Source: Polaromonas sp.
GTDB lineage: Bacteria; Pseudomonadota; Gammaproteobacteria; Burkholderiales; Burkholderiaceae
Direction: 5' to 3'
DNA length: 64,000 nucleotides
NCBI GenBank assembly: GCA_013823505.1
Contig: PNMH01000012.1
Coordinates: forward strand, 1 to 64,000
Made by a program: the position numbers and the translations under genes. Shown one piece after another: positions 8,031 to 19,531 of this stretch. The stretch's first letter is position 1; each line of letters opens with the position of its first letter. The notes below the pieces were generated by a model that saw nothing but the letters and a program-made list of their open reading frames with translations, had not been told where the DNA came from and did no database searches.

Positions 8031-10157
8031 ATGACCATGTTCAACAAAGTCACCAAGACCTTCCAGTGGGGCCCCCACACGGTCACCATGGAAACCGGCG
8101 AAATTGCGCGCCAGGCCACCGGCGCCGTGCTGGTCAACATCGACGACACCGTGGTGCTCGCCACCGTGGTCGCCAAGACCGAAGCCAAGGCCGGCCAGGA
8201 CTTCTTCCCGCTGACCGTGGACTACACCGAGAAATCGTATGCCGCCGGCAAGATCCCCGGCAGCTTCTTCAAGCGCGAAGGCCGCCCGAGCGAACTCGAA
8301 ACGCTGACCTGCCGCCTGATCGACCGTCCGATCCGCCCCCTGTTCCCCGAAGGCTTCTACAACGAAGTTCAGGTGATCGTGCACGTGGTGAGCCTGAACC
8401 CCGAAGTGCAGGCCGACATCGCCGCCATGATCGCCACCTCGGCCGCCCTGTCGGTCAGCGGCATCCCGTTCAACGGCCCCATCGGCGCCGCGCGCGTGGG
8501 TTACATCAATGGCCAGTACGTGCTCAACCCGGGTCAGACGCAACTGAAAGACAGCCAGCTGGACCTCGTGGTCGCCGGCACCGAGTCCGCCGTGTTGATG
8601 GTGGAGTCCGAAGCCGACCAGCTGTCTGAAGAAATCATGCTGGGCGCCGTGGTGTACGGCCACGAGCAGGGCAACATCGCCATTGCGGCCATCAACGAGC
8701 TGGTGCGCGACGCCGGCAAGCCGGCCTGGGACTGGCAGGCGCCGGCCAAGGACGAGCCGCTGATCGCCAAGATCGACGGTCTGGCCAAAGCCAAGCTCGA
8801 AGCCGCCTACCAGATCCGCAACAAGCAGGCCCGCACCCAGGCTTGCCGCTCGGCTTATGCCGACGTGTTCGCTGCGCTCAAAGCCGAAGGCGTGGCCTTC
8901 GACAGCGTGGCCATCGAAGCCCTGCTGTTCGAGATCGAAGCCAAGATTGTGCGTGGCCAGATCCTGGCCGGCGAGCCCCGCATTGACGGCCGCGACACGC
9001 GCACCGTGCGTGCCATCGAAATCCGCAATGGCGTGCTGCCCCGCACCCATGGTTCGGCCTTGTTCACCCGCGGTGAAACGCAGGCGCTGGTCGTGGCCAC
9101 CCTGGGCACTGACCGCGACGCACAGCGCATCGACGCATTGGCCGGCGAGTTCGAAGACCGCTTCATGCTGCACTACAACATGCCTCCCTTCGCCACTGGC
9201 GAAGCAGGCCGCTTCGGCACGCCCAAGCGCCGCGAAATCGGCCACGGCCGCCTGGCCAAGCGCGCGCTGATCGCAGCGTTGCCGACCAAGGAAGACTTCC
9301 CCTACACCATGCGCGTGGTGTCGGAAATCACCGAGTCCAACGGCTCTTCGTCAATGGCATCGGTCTGCGGTGGCTGCCTGGCGCTGATGGACGCTGGTGT
9401 GCCGATGAAGGCCCACGTGGCCGGCATCGCCATGGGCCTGATCAAGGACGGCAACCGCTTCGCCGTGTTGACCGACATCCTGGGTGACGAAGATCACCTG
9501 GGCGACATGGACTTCAAGGTCGCCGGCACCACCAACGGCATCTCGGCGCTGCAGATGGACATCAAGATCCAGGGCATCACCAAGGAAATCATGCAGGTCG
9601 CGCTGGCCCAGGCCAAGGAAGCCCGCATGCACATCCTGGGCAAGATGCAGGAAGCCATGGGCGAAGCCAAGACCGAAGTCTCCAACTTCGCGCCCAAGCT
9701 CTTCACCATGAAGATCAACCCCGAGAAGATCCGCGACGTGATCGGCAAGGGCGGCGCCGTGATCCGTGCGCTGACCGAAGAGACCGGCACGCAGATCAAC
9801 ATCGACGAAGACGGCACCATCACGATCGCATCGACCGACTCGGCCAAGGCCGACGAAGCCAAGCGCCGCATCGAGCAGATCACCGCTGAAGTGGAAGTGG
9901 GCAAGGTCTACGAAGGCCCGGTCACCAAGATCCTCGATTTCGGTGCGCTGATCAACCTGCTGCCCGGCAAGGACGGCCTGCTGCACATCAGCCAGATCGC
10001 GCACGAGCGCGTCGAGCGCGTGTCCGACTACTTGACCGAAGGCCAGATCGTTCGTGTCAAGGTGCTCGAGACCGACGAAAAAGGTCGCGTCAAGTTGTCC
10101 ATGAAGGCACTGGCCGATCGCAACTCGGTCGAACCGCAGCAGCAGCCCCAGTCGTGA
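8031..10157 (+). CDS. pnp: Polyribonucleotide nucleotidyltransferase (PNPase)
   Basis: Phosphorolytic 3'-5' exoribonuclease of mRNA decay and of the RNA degradosome (708 aa, standard length). Two RNase PH domains lie in order: the first begins [18 protein letters not shown], and the second carries the catalytic core [14 protein letters not shown] and [10 protein letters not shown]. An all-helical linker lies between them. C-terminal KH ([20 protein letters not shown]) and S1 ([18 protein letters not shown]) domains follow. GGAG is positioned 8 nt before the ATG. The next gene starts within its stop codon. Confidence 0.98.
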   Translation: MTMFNKVTKTFQWGPHTVTMETGEIARQATGAVLVNIDDTVVLATVVAKTEAKAGQDFFPLTVDYTEKSYAAGKIPGSFFKREGRPSELETLTCRLIDRPIRPLFPEGFYNEVQVIVHVVSLNPEVQADIAAMIATSAALSVSGIPFNGPIGAARVGYINGQYVLNPGQTQLKDSQLDLVVAGTESAVLMVESEADQLSEEIMLGAVVYGHEQGNIAIAAINELVRDAGKPAWDWQAPAKDEPLIAKIDGLAKAKLEAAYQIRNKQARTQACRSAYADVFAALKAEGVAFDSVAIEALLFEIEAKIVRGQILAGEPRIDGRDTRTVRAIEIRNGVLPRTHGSALFTRGETQALVVATLGTDRDAQRIDALAGEFEDRFMLHYNMPPFATGEAGRFGTPKRREIGHGRLAKRALIAALPTKEDFPYTMRVVSEITESNGSSSMASVCGGCLALMDAGVPMKAHVAGIAMGLIKDGNRFAVLTDILGDEDHLGDMDFKVAGTTNGISALQMDIKIQGITKEIMQVALAQAKEARMHILGKMQEAMGEAKTEVSNFAPKLFTMKINPEKIRDVIGKGGAVIRALTEETGTQINIDEDGTITIASTDSAKADEAKRRIEQITAEVEVGKVYEGPVTKILDFGALINLLPGKDGLLHISQIAHERVERVSDYLTEGQIVRVKVLETDEKGRVKLSMKALADRNSVEPQQQPQS

Positions 10158-11158
10158 TTGCGACGGTGATGCAAGCGGTCGAGATCAGCAGCTTCGGTGC
10201 GCCCGAAGTGCTGCGTCTCGTTGAGCGCCCGGTGCCAGTGGCGGCTGTGGGTGAAGTGCTGATTCGCGTCAGCGCGGCGGGCGTGAACCGCCCCGACGTG
10301 CTGCAGCGCACCGGCAACTACCCGGTGCCACCCGGCGCGTCCGACATTCCTGGCCTTGAGGTCGCGGGTGTCATCGCTTCGGGCGATGCGGCGGCCATGG
10401 CCGCTGCTGGCTTGAAGGTGGGCGATCGCGTCTGTGCATTGGTGGCCGGTGGTGGTTACGCCCAGTGGTGCGTGGCGCCTGTGGGGCAGTGCCTGCCAGT
10501 GCCCGAGGGCCTGGACGACATCGCCGCCGCGTCGCTGCCTGAAACTTTCTTCACCGTGTGGAGCAATGTGTTCGACCGTGCGCGTCTGCAAGCGGGCGAA
10601 ACCCTGTTGATCCAGGGTGGCACCAGCGGCATTGGTGTGACCGCGATCCAGATGGCCAAGGCCCTGGGCGCTCGTGTGATCGCTACCGCGGGCAGTGACG
10701 ACAAGTGCGCGGCCTGCCTCGCGCTCGGTGCCGATCACGCCATCAACTACAAGACGCAGGACTTCGTCGCTGCCGTGGCCGACCTCACGGGCGGGCAGGG
10801 CGTCAACGTCGTGCTCGACATGGTGGCTGGCGCTTACGTGGCGCGCGAAATCGACTGCCTCGCCGAAGATGGCCGGCTGGTCATCATCGCGGTGCAGGGG
10901 GGCGTGAAAGCCGAGTTCAACGCCGGCATGGTGCTGCGCAAACGCCTCACCATCACCGGCTCGACCTTGCGTCCGCGCCCGATTGCATTCAAGACCGCCA
11001 TTGCTCAAGCACTGCGCGATCGCGTCTGGCCGCTGTTAGCCCAAGGTCAGATCAAGCCCGTGATCCACCAGGTGTTTCCCGCCAATGAGGCTGCGGCTGC
11101 GCACACGCTCATGGAATCCAACCGCCACATCGGCAAGCTCGTCCTGACCTGGGCATGA
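10154..11158 (+). CDS. NAD(P)H:quinone oxidoreductase, zeta-crystallin-like MDR family
   Basis: Medium-chain reductase of about 330 aa in the quinone oxidoreductase/PIG3 group, expected to use NADPH. The GroES-like N-terminal half contains [21 protein letters not shown], and the Rossmann half has [18 protein letters not shown]. The zinc-binding cysteine set of alcohol dehydrogenases is not evident. A GTG start at 10154 overlaps the pnp stop by 4 nt; an ATG at 10169 ([10 protein letters not shown]) is the alternative and matches the usual family N-terminus better. The gene lies between pnp and tpiA in what looks like one transcription unit. Confidence 0.9.
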   Translation: MIATVMQAVEISSFGAPEVLRLVERPVPVAAVGEVLIRVSAAGVNRPDVLQRTGNYPVPPGASDIPGLEVAGVIASGDAAAMAAAGLKVGDRVCALVAGGGYAQWCVAPVGQCLPVPEGLDDIAAASLPETFFTVWSNVFDRARLQAGETLLIQGGTSGIGVTAIQMAKALGARVIATAGSDDKCAACLALGADHAINYKTQDFVAAVADLTGGQGVNVVLDMVAGAYVAREIDCLAEDGRLVIIAVQGGVKAEFNAGMVLRKRLTITGSTLRPRPIAFKTAIAQALRDRVWPLLAQGQIKPVIHQVFPANEAAAAHTLMESNRHIGKLVLTWA

Positions 11159-11171
11159 CGAACCTCCAGAC

Positions 11172-11918
11172 ATGAAACCACTCATCGCAGGCAACTGGAA
11201 AATGAACGGCTCGCTGGCCGCCAACGAGGCGCTGGTGAAAGCCCTGCTCGACGGCCTGGGCGGCCAGGCGGCAGCGGCCGACATGGCCTTGTGCGCGCCC
11301 GCGCCTTACCTGGCGCAACTGCAGTCGCTGTTGAGTGGCAGCGCGATCGGCTGGGGTGCGCAGGACCTGTCCAGCCACGAGCAGGGGGCTTATACCGGCG
11401 AGGTGTCTGCCAGCATGCTCAAAGACTTCGCCTGCCGCTTTGCGATCGTGGGTCACTCGGAGCGACGTCAATACCACGGCGAGACCGACCTGCTCGTGGC
11501 CGACAAGGCCAAGGTGGCGCTAGCCCATGGCATCACGCCCATCGTGTGCGTGGGCGAGACGCTCGCCGAGCGCGAGGCGGGGCAGACCGAGGCTGTGGTC
11601 AAGCGCCAACTCGCTGCGGTCATCCACGCGGTGGCGCACTGCACCAGCGAGATCGTGGTGGCTTATGAGCCCGTTTGGGCCATCGGCACCGGCAAGACCG
11701 CCTCGCCCGAGCAGGCGCAGCAGGTGCATGCGGTATTGCGTGCTCAGCTCGCCGCAGCGACACAGCATCCCGAACGCGTGCACATCCTGTACGGCGGCAG
11801 CATGAACGCGGCCAATGCCGCCAGTCTGCTGGCCCAGCCCGACATCGATGGTGGTCTGATTGGAGGCGCGTCGCTCAAAGCGGCAGACTTCCTTCAAATC
11901 GTTGCCTCGGCCCATTGA
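11172..11918 (+). CDS. tpiA: Triosephosphate isomerase
   Basis: Interconverts dihydroxyacetone phosphate and glyceraldehyde-3-phosphate in glycolysis/gluconeogenesis (248 aa, normal TIM-barrel length). N-terminal GNWKMNGS provides the Asn and Lys of the active site. [10 protein letters not shown] carries the catalytic histidine and [12 protein letters not shown] the catalytic glutamate and flexible loop 6. The phosphate-binding YGGS and GGLIGGAS segments close the barrel. The start is 13 bp after the oxidoreductase stop; secG follows after 53 bp. Confidence 0.98.
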   Translation: MKPLIAGNWKMNGSLAANEALVKALLDGLGGQAAAADMALCAPAPYLAQLQSLLSGSAIGWGAQDLSSHEQGAYTGEVSASMLKDFACRFAIVGHSERRQYHGETDLLVADKAKVALAHGITPIVCVGETLAEREAGQTEAVVKRQLAAVIHAVAHCTSEIVVAYEPVWAIGTGKTASPEQAQQVHAVLRAQLAAATQHPERVHILYGGSMNAANAASLLAQPDIDGGLIGGASLKAADFLQIVASAH

Positions 11919-11971
11919 TCTTTTTCGTGCCCACATGGGCACATCGATAACCGTGATTCCGGAGTAAAGAA

Positions 11972-12385
11972 ATGAACATTTTGTTGACCATCCTGTTGGC
12001 TGTGCAGATCCTTTCGGCCCTGACCATGATTGGCCTGATCCTCATGCAGCATGGCAAGGGTGCCGATGCGGGCGCTGCCTTTGGCGGCGGTGGTGCCGGA
12101 TCCGCCAGTTTGTTCGGTGCATCGGGTGGAGCGAACTTCATGTCGCGATCGACCGCCGTGCTGGCCGCCGTCTTTCTGGCCTGCACTTTGGGCCTGGCGT
12201 ATTTCGGCAATCTGCGCACGGTAGCGCCCAGCACGGGCAGCGTGCTCGAAGGTGTGGTGACGCCTGCACAGCCTGCCGACGCTTCTCAACAGATTCCTGG
12301 CACGGCGCCCGCGGCGGGAGTGGTTCCGGCACCAGCTGCTGTCACGCCAGCACCCACCGGACCGGCACAAATCCCGGCCAAATGA
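11972..12385 (+). CDS. secG: SecG subunit of the SecYEG translocon
   Basis: Small inner-membrane protein (137 aa) that assists SecYEG-mediated export. Two transmembrane helices (about residues 3-22 and 52-72) flank the conserved loop LMQHGKGADAGAAFGGG followed by SASLFGASG. The C-terminal 55 residues are an Ala/Pro/Thr-rich tail, longer than in E. coli SecG (110 aa) but usual in this bacterial group. CGGAGT precedes the ATG. The tpiA-secG-tRNA-Leu-nuoA order is typical of Burkholderiales. Confidence 0.95.
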   Translation: MNILLTILLAVQILSALTMIGLILMQHGKGADAGAAFGGGGAGSASLFGASGGANFMSRSTAVLAAVFLACTLGLAYFGNLRTVAPSTGSVLEGVVTPAQPADASQQIPGTAPAAGVVPAPAAVTPAPTGPAQIPAK

Positions 12386-12450
12386 TCGAAAGGGCATGCG
12401 CGCGCCATGCGCCTGCCGCAGCATCTTCCATTCGAGTTGAAAAAGCCCCG

Positions 12451-12475
12451 CCACCTCTCAAAAGAGGGGTGGTTT
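12451..12475 (+). terminator. Hairpin after secG, possible terminator
   Basis: A 9-bp stem CCACCTCTC/GAGGGGTGG (one T-G pair) around an AAAA loop occupies 12451-12472 and is followed only by TTTC. The A-rich stretch upstream (12440-12444) means the opposite strand has the better T-tract. It may act as a weak or bidirectional terminator before the tRNA gene. Confidence 0.4.
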
Positions 12476-12540
12476 CAGGGTAAACTCCAATGCTTGTCAG
12501 CAAGGCTCACACAGACCTCGTGAGCCAGCAACGCAGACCA

Positions 12541-12625
12541 GCCGACGTGGTGAAATTGGTAGACACGCTATCTTGAGGGGGTAGTGGCGAAAGCTGTGCG
12601 AGTTCGAGTCTCGCCGTCGGCACCA
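12541..12625 (+). tRNA. tRNA-Leu (anticodon GAG), CCA encoded
   Basis: The acceptor stem GCCGACG (12541-12547) pairs with CGTCGGC (12615-12621), followed by A and an encoded CCA. The anticodon stem CTATC/GGTAG encloses the loop TTGAGGG, giving anticodon GAG (leucine CUC/CUU). A long variable arm and the T-arm GTTCGAGTC mark a class II tRNA of 85 nt. It lies 47 bp before nuoA, and may be co-transcribed with it. Confidence 0.97.
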
Positions 12626-12672
12626 ATCTTTGGACAACACGGCATCACGCCGTGTCAGTGGAACAGACCAAG

Positions 12673-13032
12673 ATGAGTCTCGAACAATACCTACCTGTGC
12701 TCCTGTTCATCTTGGTGGGTATTGCCATCGGGATCATCCCGCAGGTACTTGGGTACATCCTTGGCCCCAACCTGCCGGACGCGGAAAAGAACTCCCCCTA
12801 CGAGTGCGGTTTCGAGGCCTTCGAAGACGCCCGCATGAAGTTTGATGTGCGCTATTACCTCGTGGCCATCCTGTTCATCCTGTTCGACCTCGAAATCGCT
12901 TTCCTCATCCCTTGGGCTGTGGCCTTTTCCGACATCGGCATGACCGGCTTCCTCGCGGGTGTCGTGTTCCTGGCCATTCTCACCGTGGGCTTTGCCTACG
13001 AGTGGAAGAAGGGCGCGCTGGACTGGGAATGA
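12673..13032 (+). CDS. nuoA: NADH-quinone oxidoreductase subunit A
   Basis: Membrane subunit of respiratory complex I at the junction with the peripheral arm (119 aa). Three transmembrane helices are visible, and the conserved cytoplasmic loop [21 protein letters not shown] lies around residues 44-64. The ATG at 12673 matches the family N-terminus ([16 protein letters not shown]); a GTG 21 nt upstream would add seven untypical residues. First gene of the complete nuoA-N operon. Confidence 0.96.
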   Translation: MSLEQYLPVLLFILVGIAIGIIPQVLGYILGPNLPDAEKNSPYECGFEAFEDARMKFDVRYYLVAILFILFDLEIAFLIPWAVAFSDIGMTGFLAGVVFLAILTVGFAYEWKKGALDWE

Positions 13033-13068
13033 GCGACTTCATCACACACGAATGCACCGGAGCGGCTC

Positions 13069-13548
13069 ATGATTGAAGGCGTATTCAAGGAAGGTTTTGT
13101 CACCACCAGCTACGACTCGGTGGTGAACTGGGCCAAGACCGGCTCGCTGTGGCCCATGACCTTTGGTCTCGCTTGCTGCGCGGTCGAAATGATGCATGCG
13201 GCTGCCGCGCGATACGACATCGGGCGCTTCGGCTCCGAGGTGTTTCGCGCCAGCCCGCGCCAATCCGATCTGATGATCGTGGCCGGCACACTGTGCAACA
13301 AGATGGCGCCCGCCTTGCGCAAGGTCTACGACCAGATGGCCGAGCCGCGCTGGGTGCTTTCCATGGGTTCGTGCGCGAACGGTGGTGGCTACTACCACTA
13401 CAGCTATTCGGTGGTGCGCGGTTGTGACCGCATCGTGCCGGTGGATGTGTACGTGCCCGGCTGTCCGCCCACGGCAGAGGCCTTGCTGTACGGAATCATC
13501 CAGCTGCAGCAGAAAATCCGCCGCACCCAGACCATTGCCCGCGCTTGA
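13069..13548 (+). CDS. nuoB: NADH-quinone oxidoreductase subunit B
   Basis: Carries iron-sulfur cluster N2, the last electron carrier before ubiquinone (159 aa). Cluster ligands appear as the adjacent pair in [10 protein letters not shown], the cysteine of [13 protein letters not shown], and the cysteine of [13 protein letters not shown] membrane-facing region near the N-terminus ([20 protein letters not shown]) is conserved. It lies 36 bp downstream of nuoA. Confidence 0.98.
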   Translation: MIEGVFKEGFVTTSYDSVVNWAKTGSLWPMTFGLACCAVEMMHAAAARYDIGRFGSEVFRASPRQSDLMIVAGTLCNKMAPALRKVYDQMAEPRWVLSMGSCANGGGYYHYSYSVVRGCDRIVPVDVYVPGCPPTAEALLYGIIQLQQKIRRTQTIARA

Positions 13549-13592
13549 GCGCTGGCTGCTCCACGGCGAAACGAGTCCCCAGAGACGCACCC

Positions 13593-14216
13593 ATGACCGA
13601 CACCCCAACGACTTCATACGCTGTTGCACCGGAAGCCCTGAAGCACGCCCTGACCGAGTTGCTCGGTGAACGTGTTGTGTCGCTGGAGGTGGTGCGGGAA
13701 GAATTGACGTTGGTCATCAAGGCGGTCGACTACCTTGCGGTCATGAAGACCTTGCGCGACGCGCCTCAGGCGGCGTTCGAGCAACTCATCGATCTGTGTG
13801 GCATGGACTACCAGACCTATGGCGATGGTCGTTGGGAAGGCCAGCGTTTTGCGGCCGTGGTGCATCTGCTGTCGGTCACGCACAACCACAGGGTGCGCGT
13901 GCGGGTTTTCTGTCCCGAGGATGATTTTCCGGTGCTGCCGTCGGTCACGCCGCTTTGGGCCGCTGCCAACTGGTACGAGCGCGAAGCGTTTGACCTCTTC
14001 GGTATCGTCTTCGAAGGTCACGACGATCTGCGTCGCATCCTCACCGACTACGGTTTCATTGGCCACCCCTTCCGCAAGGACTTCCCGCTGTCGGGTCACG
14101 TCGAAATGCGCTACGACGCCGAGCGCCAGCGCGTGATCTACGAGCCGGTGAGCATCGAGCCCCGCGAAATCACGCCGCGCATCATCCGCGAAGACAACTA
14201 CGGGGGCCTGCACTGA
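13593..14216 (+). CDS. nuoC: NADH-quinone oxidoreductase subunit C
   Basis: Peripheral-arm 30-kDa subunit that supports NuoD and NuoB (207 aa). The family signature is clear in the C-terminal half: [20 protein letters not shown] followed by [20 protein letters not shown]. It is a separate gene, unlike the nuoCD fusion of E. coli. The start at 13593 (MTDTPT) is preferred over an upstream in-frame start overlapping nuoB, because the conserved domain begins some 15 residues later. Confidence 0.97.
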   Translation: MTDTPTTSYAVAPEALKHALTELLGERVVSLEVVREELTLVIKAVDYLAVMKTLRDAPQAAFEQLIDLCGMDYQTYGDGRWEGQRFAAVVHLLSVTHNHRVRVRVFCPEDDFPVLPSVTPLWAAANWYEREAFDLFGIVFEGHDDLRRILTDYGFIGHPFRKDFPLSGHVEMRYDAERQRVIYEPVSIEPREITPRIIREDNYGGLH

Positions 14217-14243
14217 GGGCTCTGGCCTTCCTGCGACATCGTC

Positions 14244-15497
14244 ATGGCTGAAATCAAGAACTACACCCTCAACTTTGGTCCGCAGCACCCGGCCGCGCAC
14301 GGTGTGCTGCGCCTCGTGCTCGAGCTGGATGGCGAGGTCGTGCAACGCGCAGACCCGCACATCGGCCTGCTGCACCGCGCCACCGAAAAACTCGCCGAGC
14401 ACAAGACCTACATCCAGTCGCTGCCCTACATGGATCGGCTGGACTATGTGTCGATGATGTGCAACGAGCACGCGTACTGCCTGGCCATCGAGAAATTGCT
14501 CGGCATCGATGTGCCGATTCGTGCGCAGTACATCCGGGTGATGTTCAGCGAGATCACGCGCCTGCTCAACCACCTCATGTGGCTGGGTTCCCACGGCAAC
14601 GATTGCGGCAGTTCGACCATCCTGATCTATGCGTTCCGCGAGCGCGAAGACCTGTTCGACATGTACGAGGCGGTGTCGGGTGCGCGCATGCATGCGGCGT
14701 ATTTCCGCCCGGGTGGTGTGTACCGCGATCTGCCGGACACCATGCCGCAGTACAAGCACAGCAAGATCCGCAATGCGCGAGCGATGGAGCAGATGAACAC
14801 GAACCGCCAGGGTTCGCTGCTCGACTTCATCGATGACTTCACGAAGCGCTTCCCCACGTATCTCGCCGAGTACCACACGCTGCTGACCGACAACCGCATC
14901 TGGAAGCAGCGCACTGTGGGCATCGGTGTGGTGACGCCAGAGCGTGCGCTCAACCTGGGCATGACCGGTCCGATGCTGCGCGGCTCCGGCATCGCCTGGG
15001 ACTTGCGCAAGAAACAGCCGTACGACGTTTACGGTCAGATGGACTTCGACATTCCGGTGGGCAAGACCGGTGACTGCTACGACCGCTACCTCGTCCGCAT
15101 GGAAGAGATGAAGCAGTCCAACCGCATCATCGAGCAGTGCTCCAAGTGGCTGCGCGCCAACCCCGGCCCGGTGATCACTGACAACCACAAGGTGGCAGCA
15201 CCCGCCCGTGAGGCCATGAAGGCCAACATGGAAGAGCTGATCCACCACTTCAAGCTCTTCACCGAAGGCTTCCACGTGCCCGAAGGTGAGGCCTACGCAG
15301 CGGTGGAACACCCCAAGGGTGAGTTCGGCATTTACCTGGTAAGCGACGGCGCCAACAAGCCTTACCGCCTGAAGATCCGCGCACCCGGTTTTGCGCACCT
15401 GGCCACGATGGACGAGATGGCGCGCGGCCACATGCTGGCCGACGCCGTGGCCATCATCGGCACCATGGACATTGTTTTCGGGGAGATCGACCGATGA
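14244..15497 (+). CDS. nuoD: NADH-quinone oxidoreductase subunit D
   Basis: 49-kDa subunit forming the quinone-binding pocket with NuoB (417 aa), evolutionarily related to hydrogenase large subunits. It starts with [26 protein letters not shown], holding the quinone-site histidine loop. [20 protein letters not shown] and the C-terminal [17 protein letters not shown] are diagnostic. The stop overlaps the nuoE start by 4 nt (ATGA). Confidence 0.98.
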   Translation: MAEIKNYTLNFGPQHPAAHGVLRLVLELDGEVVQRADPHIGLLHRATEKLAEHKTYIQSLPYMDRLDYVSMMCNEHAYCLAIEKLLGIDVPIRAQYIRVMFSEITRLLNHLMWLGSHGNDCGSSTILIYAFREREDLFDMYEAVSGARMHAAYFRPGGVYRDLPDTMPQYKHSKIRNARAMEQMNTNRQGSLLDFIDDFTKRFPTYLAEYHTLLTDNRIWKQRTVGIGVVTPERALNLGMTGPMLRGSGIAWDLRKKQPYDVYGQMDFDIPVGKTGDCYDRYLVRMEEMKQSNRIIEQCSKWLRANPGPVITDNHKVAAPAREAMKANMEELIHHFKLFTEGFHVPEGEAYAAVEHPKGEFGIYLVSDGANKPYRLKIRAPGFAHLATMDEMARGHMLADAVAIIGTMDIVFGEIDR

Positions 15498-16015
15498 GCA
15501 CCGGCCAAGCAGTTGCCGCTGTGGAATTCAGCAGCGCCACCCAACAGCGCTTCGCGCGCGAGGTCGCCAAGTACCCAGCCGACCAGGCTCAGTCGGCGGT
15601 GATGGCCTGCCTGTCCATCATCCAGCAGGAGATGGGCTTTGTGGGCACTGGCGCAGAAGCGGCGCTGGCCGCCTACCTGGGCATGGAGCCGATCGCCGTG
15701 CACGAGGTGACCACCTTCTACAACATGTACAACCAGCAGCCGGTGGGCAAGTTCAAGCTCAACGTCTGCACCAACCTGCCTTGCCAGTTGCGCGATGGTC
15801 AGAGTGCCTTGCACCACCTCGAAAACAAGCTCGGCATCACCATGGGCGGCACCACGGCAGACGGCTTGTTCACCCTGCAGCAAAGTGAGTGCCTCGGCGC
15901 CTGCGCCGATTCACCGGTGATGCTGGTCAACGACCGCCACATGTGCAGCTTCATGAGCAACGACAAGTTGGACCAGCTGATCGACGGCCTGCGTGCTTCA
16001 GAAGGACAGTCATGA
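15494..16015 (+). CDS. nuoE: NADH-quinone oxidoreductase subunit E
   Basis: 24-kDa subunit of the NADH-oxidising module (173 aa), with a thioredoxin-like fold holding 2Fe-2S cluster N1a. The four ligands are in VCTNLPCQL and, about 35 residues later, ECLGAC. The helical N-terminal part contains [16 protein letters not shown]. It overlaps nuoD and nuoF by 4 nt each, consistent with coupled synthesis of the NuoEFG module. Confidence 0.97.
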   Translation: MSTGQAVAAVEFSSATQQRFAREVAKYPADQAQSAVMACLSIIQQEMGFVGTGAEAALAAYLGMEPIAVHEVTTFYNMYNQQPVGKFKLNVCTNLPCQLRDGQSALHHLENKLGITMGGTTADGLFTLQQSECLGACADSPVMLVNDRHMCSFMSNDKLDQLIDGLRASEGQS

Positions 16016-17385
16016 ACGCCGAACAGATCCTTTCGCAGTTCCGCGCCAACGGCGTGCAAACCTGCTTCCATGGCCGTCACATCAATCCCCAGATCTACGC
16101 TGATCTCAATGGCGGCAATTGGTCGCTGAAGGATTACGTGGCGCGAGGTGGTTACCAAGCCTTGCGCAAGGTGCTGGGCAAGGACGGCGCCGAGCCAGCG
16201 GGTGACCCACCGGTGGTGGGCATGACGCAGGACCAGGTGATTGCCACGCTCAAGGAGTCGGCATTGCGCGGTCGCGGCGGTGCGGGTTTCCCCACCGGCC
16301 TGAAGTGGAGCTTCATGCCGCGCCAGTTCCCGGGTCAAAAGTACCTGGTGTGCAACTCCGACGAGGGCGAACCGGGCACCTGCAAGGACCGCGACATCCT
16401 GATGTACAACCCGCACATCGTGATCGAAGGCATGGCCATTGCCGCCTTCGCGATGGGCATCAGCGTGGGCTACAACTACATCCACGGCGAGATCTTCGAG
16501 GCCTACGACCGCTTCGAAGCCGCGCTGGAAGAGGCCCGCGCCGCCGGCCTGCTGGGCGACAACATCCTGGACAGCGGCTTCAGTTTCCAGCTGCATGCGT
16601 TCCACGGCTTCGGCGCCTACATCTGCGGCGAAGAAACCGCGCTGCTTGAATCGCTCGAAGGCAAGAAGGGGCAGCCGCGTTTCAAGCCACCGTTCCCGGC
16701 CAGCTTCGGCCTGTACGGCAAGCCCACCACGATCAACAACACCGAGACCTTCGCGGCGGTGCCCTGGATCATCCGCAACGGCGGCGCTGCGTACCTCGCC
16801 TGCGGCAAACCGAACAACGGCGGCACCAAGATCTTCTCGGTGAGCGGTGATGTGGAGATGCCGGGCAACTACGAAGTGCCCATGGGCACGCCGTTCAGCA
16901 AGCTGCTTGAACTCGCCGGTGGTGTGCGCAAGGGCCGCACGCTCAAGGCCGTGATTCCTGGCGGCTCGTCGTCGCCCGTGCTGCCCGCATCCATCATGAT
17001 GGACTGCACCATGGACTACGACTCGATCGCCAAGGCCGGCTCCATGCTGGGCTCCGGCGCCGTGATCGTGATGGACGACAGCCGTTGCATGGTCGAGTCG
17101 CTCAAGCGCCTGTCCTACTTCTACATGCACGAATCGTGCGGTCAGTGCACACCGTGCCGCGAAGGCACGGGCTGGCTCTGGCGCATGGTCAGCCGCATCG
17201 ACGAGGGTGAAGGCCGCCCCGCCGACATGGCGTTGCTGGACAACGTGGCCGAGAACATCATGGGCCGCACCATATGCGCCCTGGGCGATGCAGCGGCCAT
17301 GCCGGTGCGCGCCATGATCAAACACTTCCGGCATGAGTTCGAGGCCAAGATTGCGGCCGCTCAGTCGCCAGCCAAGGCTGCATAA
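16012..17385 (+). CDS. nuoF: NADH-quinone oxidoreductase subunit F (NADH/FMN-binding)
   Basis: 51-kDa subunit that oxidises NADH and passes electrons through FMN to cluster N3 (457 aa). The NADH-binding glycine loop [17 protein letters not shown], the FMN site [16 protein letters not shown], and the 4Fe-4S ligands [16 protein letters not shown] plus a later cysteine in TICALGDAA are all present. The start at 16012 overlaps the nuoE stop. Confidence 0.98.
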   Translation: MNAEQILSQFRANGVQTCFHGRHINPQIYADLNGGNWSLKDYVARGGYQALRKVLGKDGAEPAGDPPVVGMTQDQVIATLKESALRGRGGAGFPTGLKWSFMPRQFPGQKYLVCNSDEGEPGTCKDRDILMYNPHIVIEGMAIAAFAMGISVGYNYIHGEIFEAYDRFEAALEEARAAGLLGDNILDSGFSFQLHAFHGFGAYICGEETALLESLEGKKGQPRFKPPFPASFGLYGKPTTINNTETFAAVPWIIRNGGAAYLACGKPNNGGTKIFSVSGDVEMPGNYEVPMGTPFSKLLELAGGVRKGRTLKAVIPGGSSSPVLPASIMMDCTMDYDSIAKAGSMLGSGAVIVMDDSRCMVESLKRLSYFYMHESCGQCTPCREGTGWLWRMVSRIDEGEGRPADMALLDNVAENIMGRTICALGDAAAMPVRAMIKHFRHEFEAKIAAAQSPAKAA

Positions 17386-17398
17386 GAGAAAAACTCCC

Positions 17399-19531
17399 AT
17401 GGTTGAAATCGAACTCGACGGCAAGAAGGTGGAAGTGCCCCCGGGCAGCATGGTCATGCATGCGGCCGAGAAGGCCGGCACCTACATCCCGCATTTCTGC
17501 TATCACAAGAAACTGTCCATCGCGGCCAACTGCCGCATGTGCCTGGTCGATGTGGAGAAGGCGCCCAAGCCCATGCCGGCCTGCGCCACCCCGGTCACGC
17601 AGGGCATGATCGTTCGCACCAAGAGCGACAAGGCCATCAAGGCCCAGCAGTCGGTGATGGAGTTCCTGCTCATCAACCACCCGCTGGACTGCCCCATCTG
17701 CGACCAGGGCGGTGAGTGCCAGTTGCAGGATCTTGCCGTGGGCTATGGCAGTTCCGGTTCGCGCTACGAAGAAGAAAAACGCGTCGTGTTCCACAAGGAC
17801 GTGGGACCGCTCATTTCCATGCAGGAGATGAGCCGCTGCATCCATTGCACCCGCTGCGTGCGCTTTGGCCAGGAAGTGGCCGGCGTGATGGAGCTGGGCA
17901 TGATCCACCGCGGCGAACACGCCGAGATCACCACGGTGCTCGGCGATACGGTCGATTCCGAACTCTCGGGCAACATGATCGACATCTGCCCGGTCGGCGC
18001 GCTCACCAGCAAGCCATTCCGTTACAGCGCCCGCACCTGGGAACTTTCACGCCGCAAGAGCGTGAGCCCGCACGACTCCACCGGAGCCAATCTGATCATT
18101 CAGGTGAAGAACCACAAGGTCATGCGCGTGGTGCCGCTGGAAAACGAAGCGGTCAACGAATGCTGGATCGCCGATCGCGACCGCTTCTCGTACGAAGCCG
18201 TCAACAGCGAAGACCGCCTGACCGCGCCTATGCTCAAGCAGGGCGGCGAATGGAAGACGGTCGACTGGCAGACCGCGCTTGAATACGTGGCCAATGGCTT
18301 GAAGCAGGTGAGGGCCGACCATGGAGCGGCTGCCATCGGCTTGCTGGCCAGCCCGCACAGCACGCTGGAAGAGTTGGCCCTGGCCGGTGCGTTCGTGCGC
18401 GGACTGGGCAGCCAGAACATCGACAGCCGCCTGCGTCACGCCGACTTTTCCAACGCGGCACCCGCGGGTGCGGCGCGCTGGCTCGGCCTGCCCGTTGCAT
18501 CACTTTCCAACCTCCAGCGTGTGCTGGTGGTCGGCTCCAACCTGCGCAAGGACCACCCGCTGTTTGCGCAACGCATCCGTCAGGCACAGCGCAAAGGTGC
18601 TCAGGTCAACGTGCTCAACGCAGTGGCTCAAGATTGGGCCATGCCTCTGAAGAACGTTTTGCTCGCCGACAGCCATGTCTGGGTGTCGGCACTGGCCGGT
18701 ATCGCGTCTGCCATCGCCGCCGAGACCGGCGCGAGCGCGCCTGTGAATGCCGACGTCACCGATGCGCACCGTGCCGTGGCCAAGTCGTTGCTGGGTGGTG
18801 AGCACAAAGCCATCCTGCTCGGCAACGCCGCTGCCCATCACGAAAAAGCAGCCAGCCTGCTGTCGCTGGCGAACTGGATCGCGCAGCAGACCGGTGCCAC
18901 GGTGGGTTACCTGACTGAAGCCGCCAACACGGTGGGCGCTCAGCTCGTGGGCGCTGTGCCAGGGCAGGGCGGCTTGAACACTGGTCAGATGCTTGGCGGT
19001 GCAGTCAAGGCGCTGGTTCTGCTCAACACCGAGCCCGCGCACGACAGCGCGGCTGGAACCGAAGGTCTGGCCGGCGTCGGCATGGTCGTCACGCTGAGCC
19101 CGTTCAAGACCAACCTCGACATCAGCGATGTGCTGTTGCCGATCGCCCCGTTCACGGAAACGTCAGGTTCCTTTGTCAACGCCGAGGGCCGTCTGCAAAG
19201 CTTCCACGCCGTGGTTCGCCCCCTGGGTGAAACGCGCCCGGCCTGGAAGGTGATCCGGGTGCTGGGCAACCTGCTGGGACTGGCCGGCTTCGATGCCGAC
19301 TCATCGCAAGCCGTGCTGGCCAGCGCGTTGCCTGGCGTGGCCAGTGGCGCCATGGTGGACGCTGGCCGCTTGAACAACAGCAGCGCCGAGTCGATCGACA
19401 TGGCTCCTGCCAGCAGCGAGCCCTGTGTGGCCAGCATCTACCAGCTTGATGGCCTGGTGCGCCGCGCACCAGCCCTGCAGCTCACGGCCGATGCCCGGGC
19501 CAACCTGATCGCTGACGAGGTGCACGCATGA
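17399..19531 (+). CDS. nuoG: NADH-quinone oxidoreductase subunit G
   Basis: 75-kDa iron-sulfur subunit (710 aa), shorter than E. coli NuoG (about 908) and close to the mitochondrial form. The N-terminal ferredoxin-like part has [18 protein letters not shown] with a later cysteine (CATPV) for a 2Fe-2S cluster. [17 protein letters not shown] provides the His-Cys cluster and [16 protein letters not shown] a 4Fe-4S cluster. The rest is a molybdopterin-oxidoreductase-like domain (from about residue 225) that binds no molybdenum in this family. The start is 13 bp after nuoF; the end overlaps nuoH by 4 nt. Confidence 0.97.
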   Translation: MVEIELDGKKVEVPPGSMVMHAAEKAGTYIPHFCYHKKLSIAANCRMCLVDVEKAPKPMPACATPVTQGMIVRTKSDKAIKAQQSVMEFLLINHPLDCPICDQGGECQLQDLAVGYGSSGSRYEEEKRVVFHKDVGPLISMQEMSRCIHCTRCVRFGQEVAGVMELGMIHRGEHAEITTVLGDTVDSELSGNMIDICPVGALTSKPFRYSARTWELSRRKSVSPHDSTGANLIIQVKNHKVMRVVPLENEAVNECWIADRDRFSYEAVNSEDRLTAPMLKQGGEWKTVDWQTALEYVANGLKQVRADHGAAAIGLLASPHSTLEELALAGAFVRGLGSQNIDSRLRHADFSNAAPAGAARWLGLPVASLSNLQRVLVVGSNLRKDHPLFAQRIRQAQRKGAQVNVLNAVAQDWAMPLKNVLLADSHVWVSALAGIASAIAAETGASAPVNADVTDAHRAVAKSLLGGEHKAILLGNAAAHHEKAASLLSLANWIAQQTGATVGYLTEAANTVGAQLVGAVPGQGGLNTGQMLGGAVKALVLLNTEPAHDSAAGTEGLAGVGMVVTLSPFKTNLDISDVLLPIAPFTETSGSFVNAEGRLQSFHAVVRPLGETRPAWKVIRVLGNLLGLAGFDADSSQAVLASALPGVASGAMVDAGRLNNSSAESIDMAPASSEPCVASIYQLDGLVRRAPALQLTADARANLIADEVHA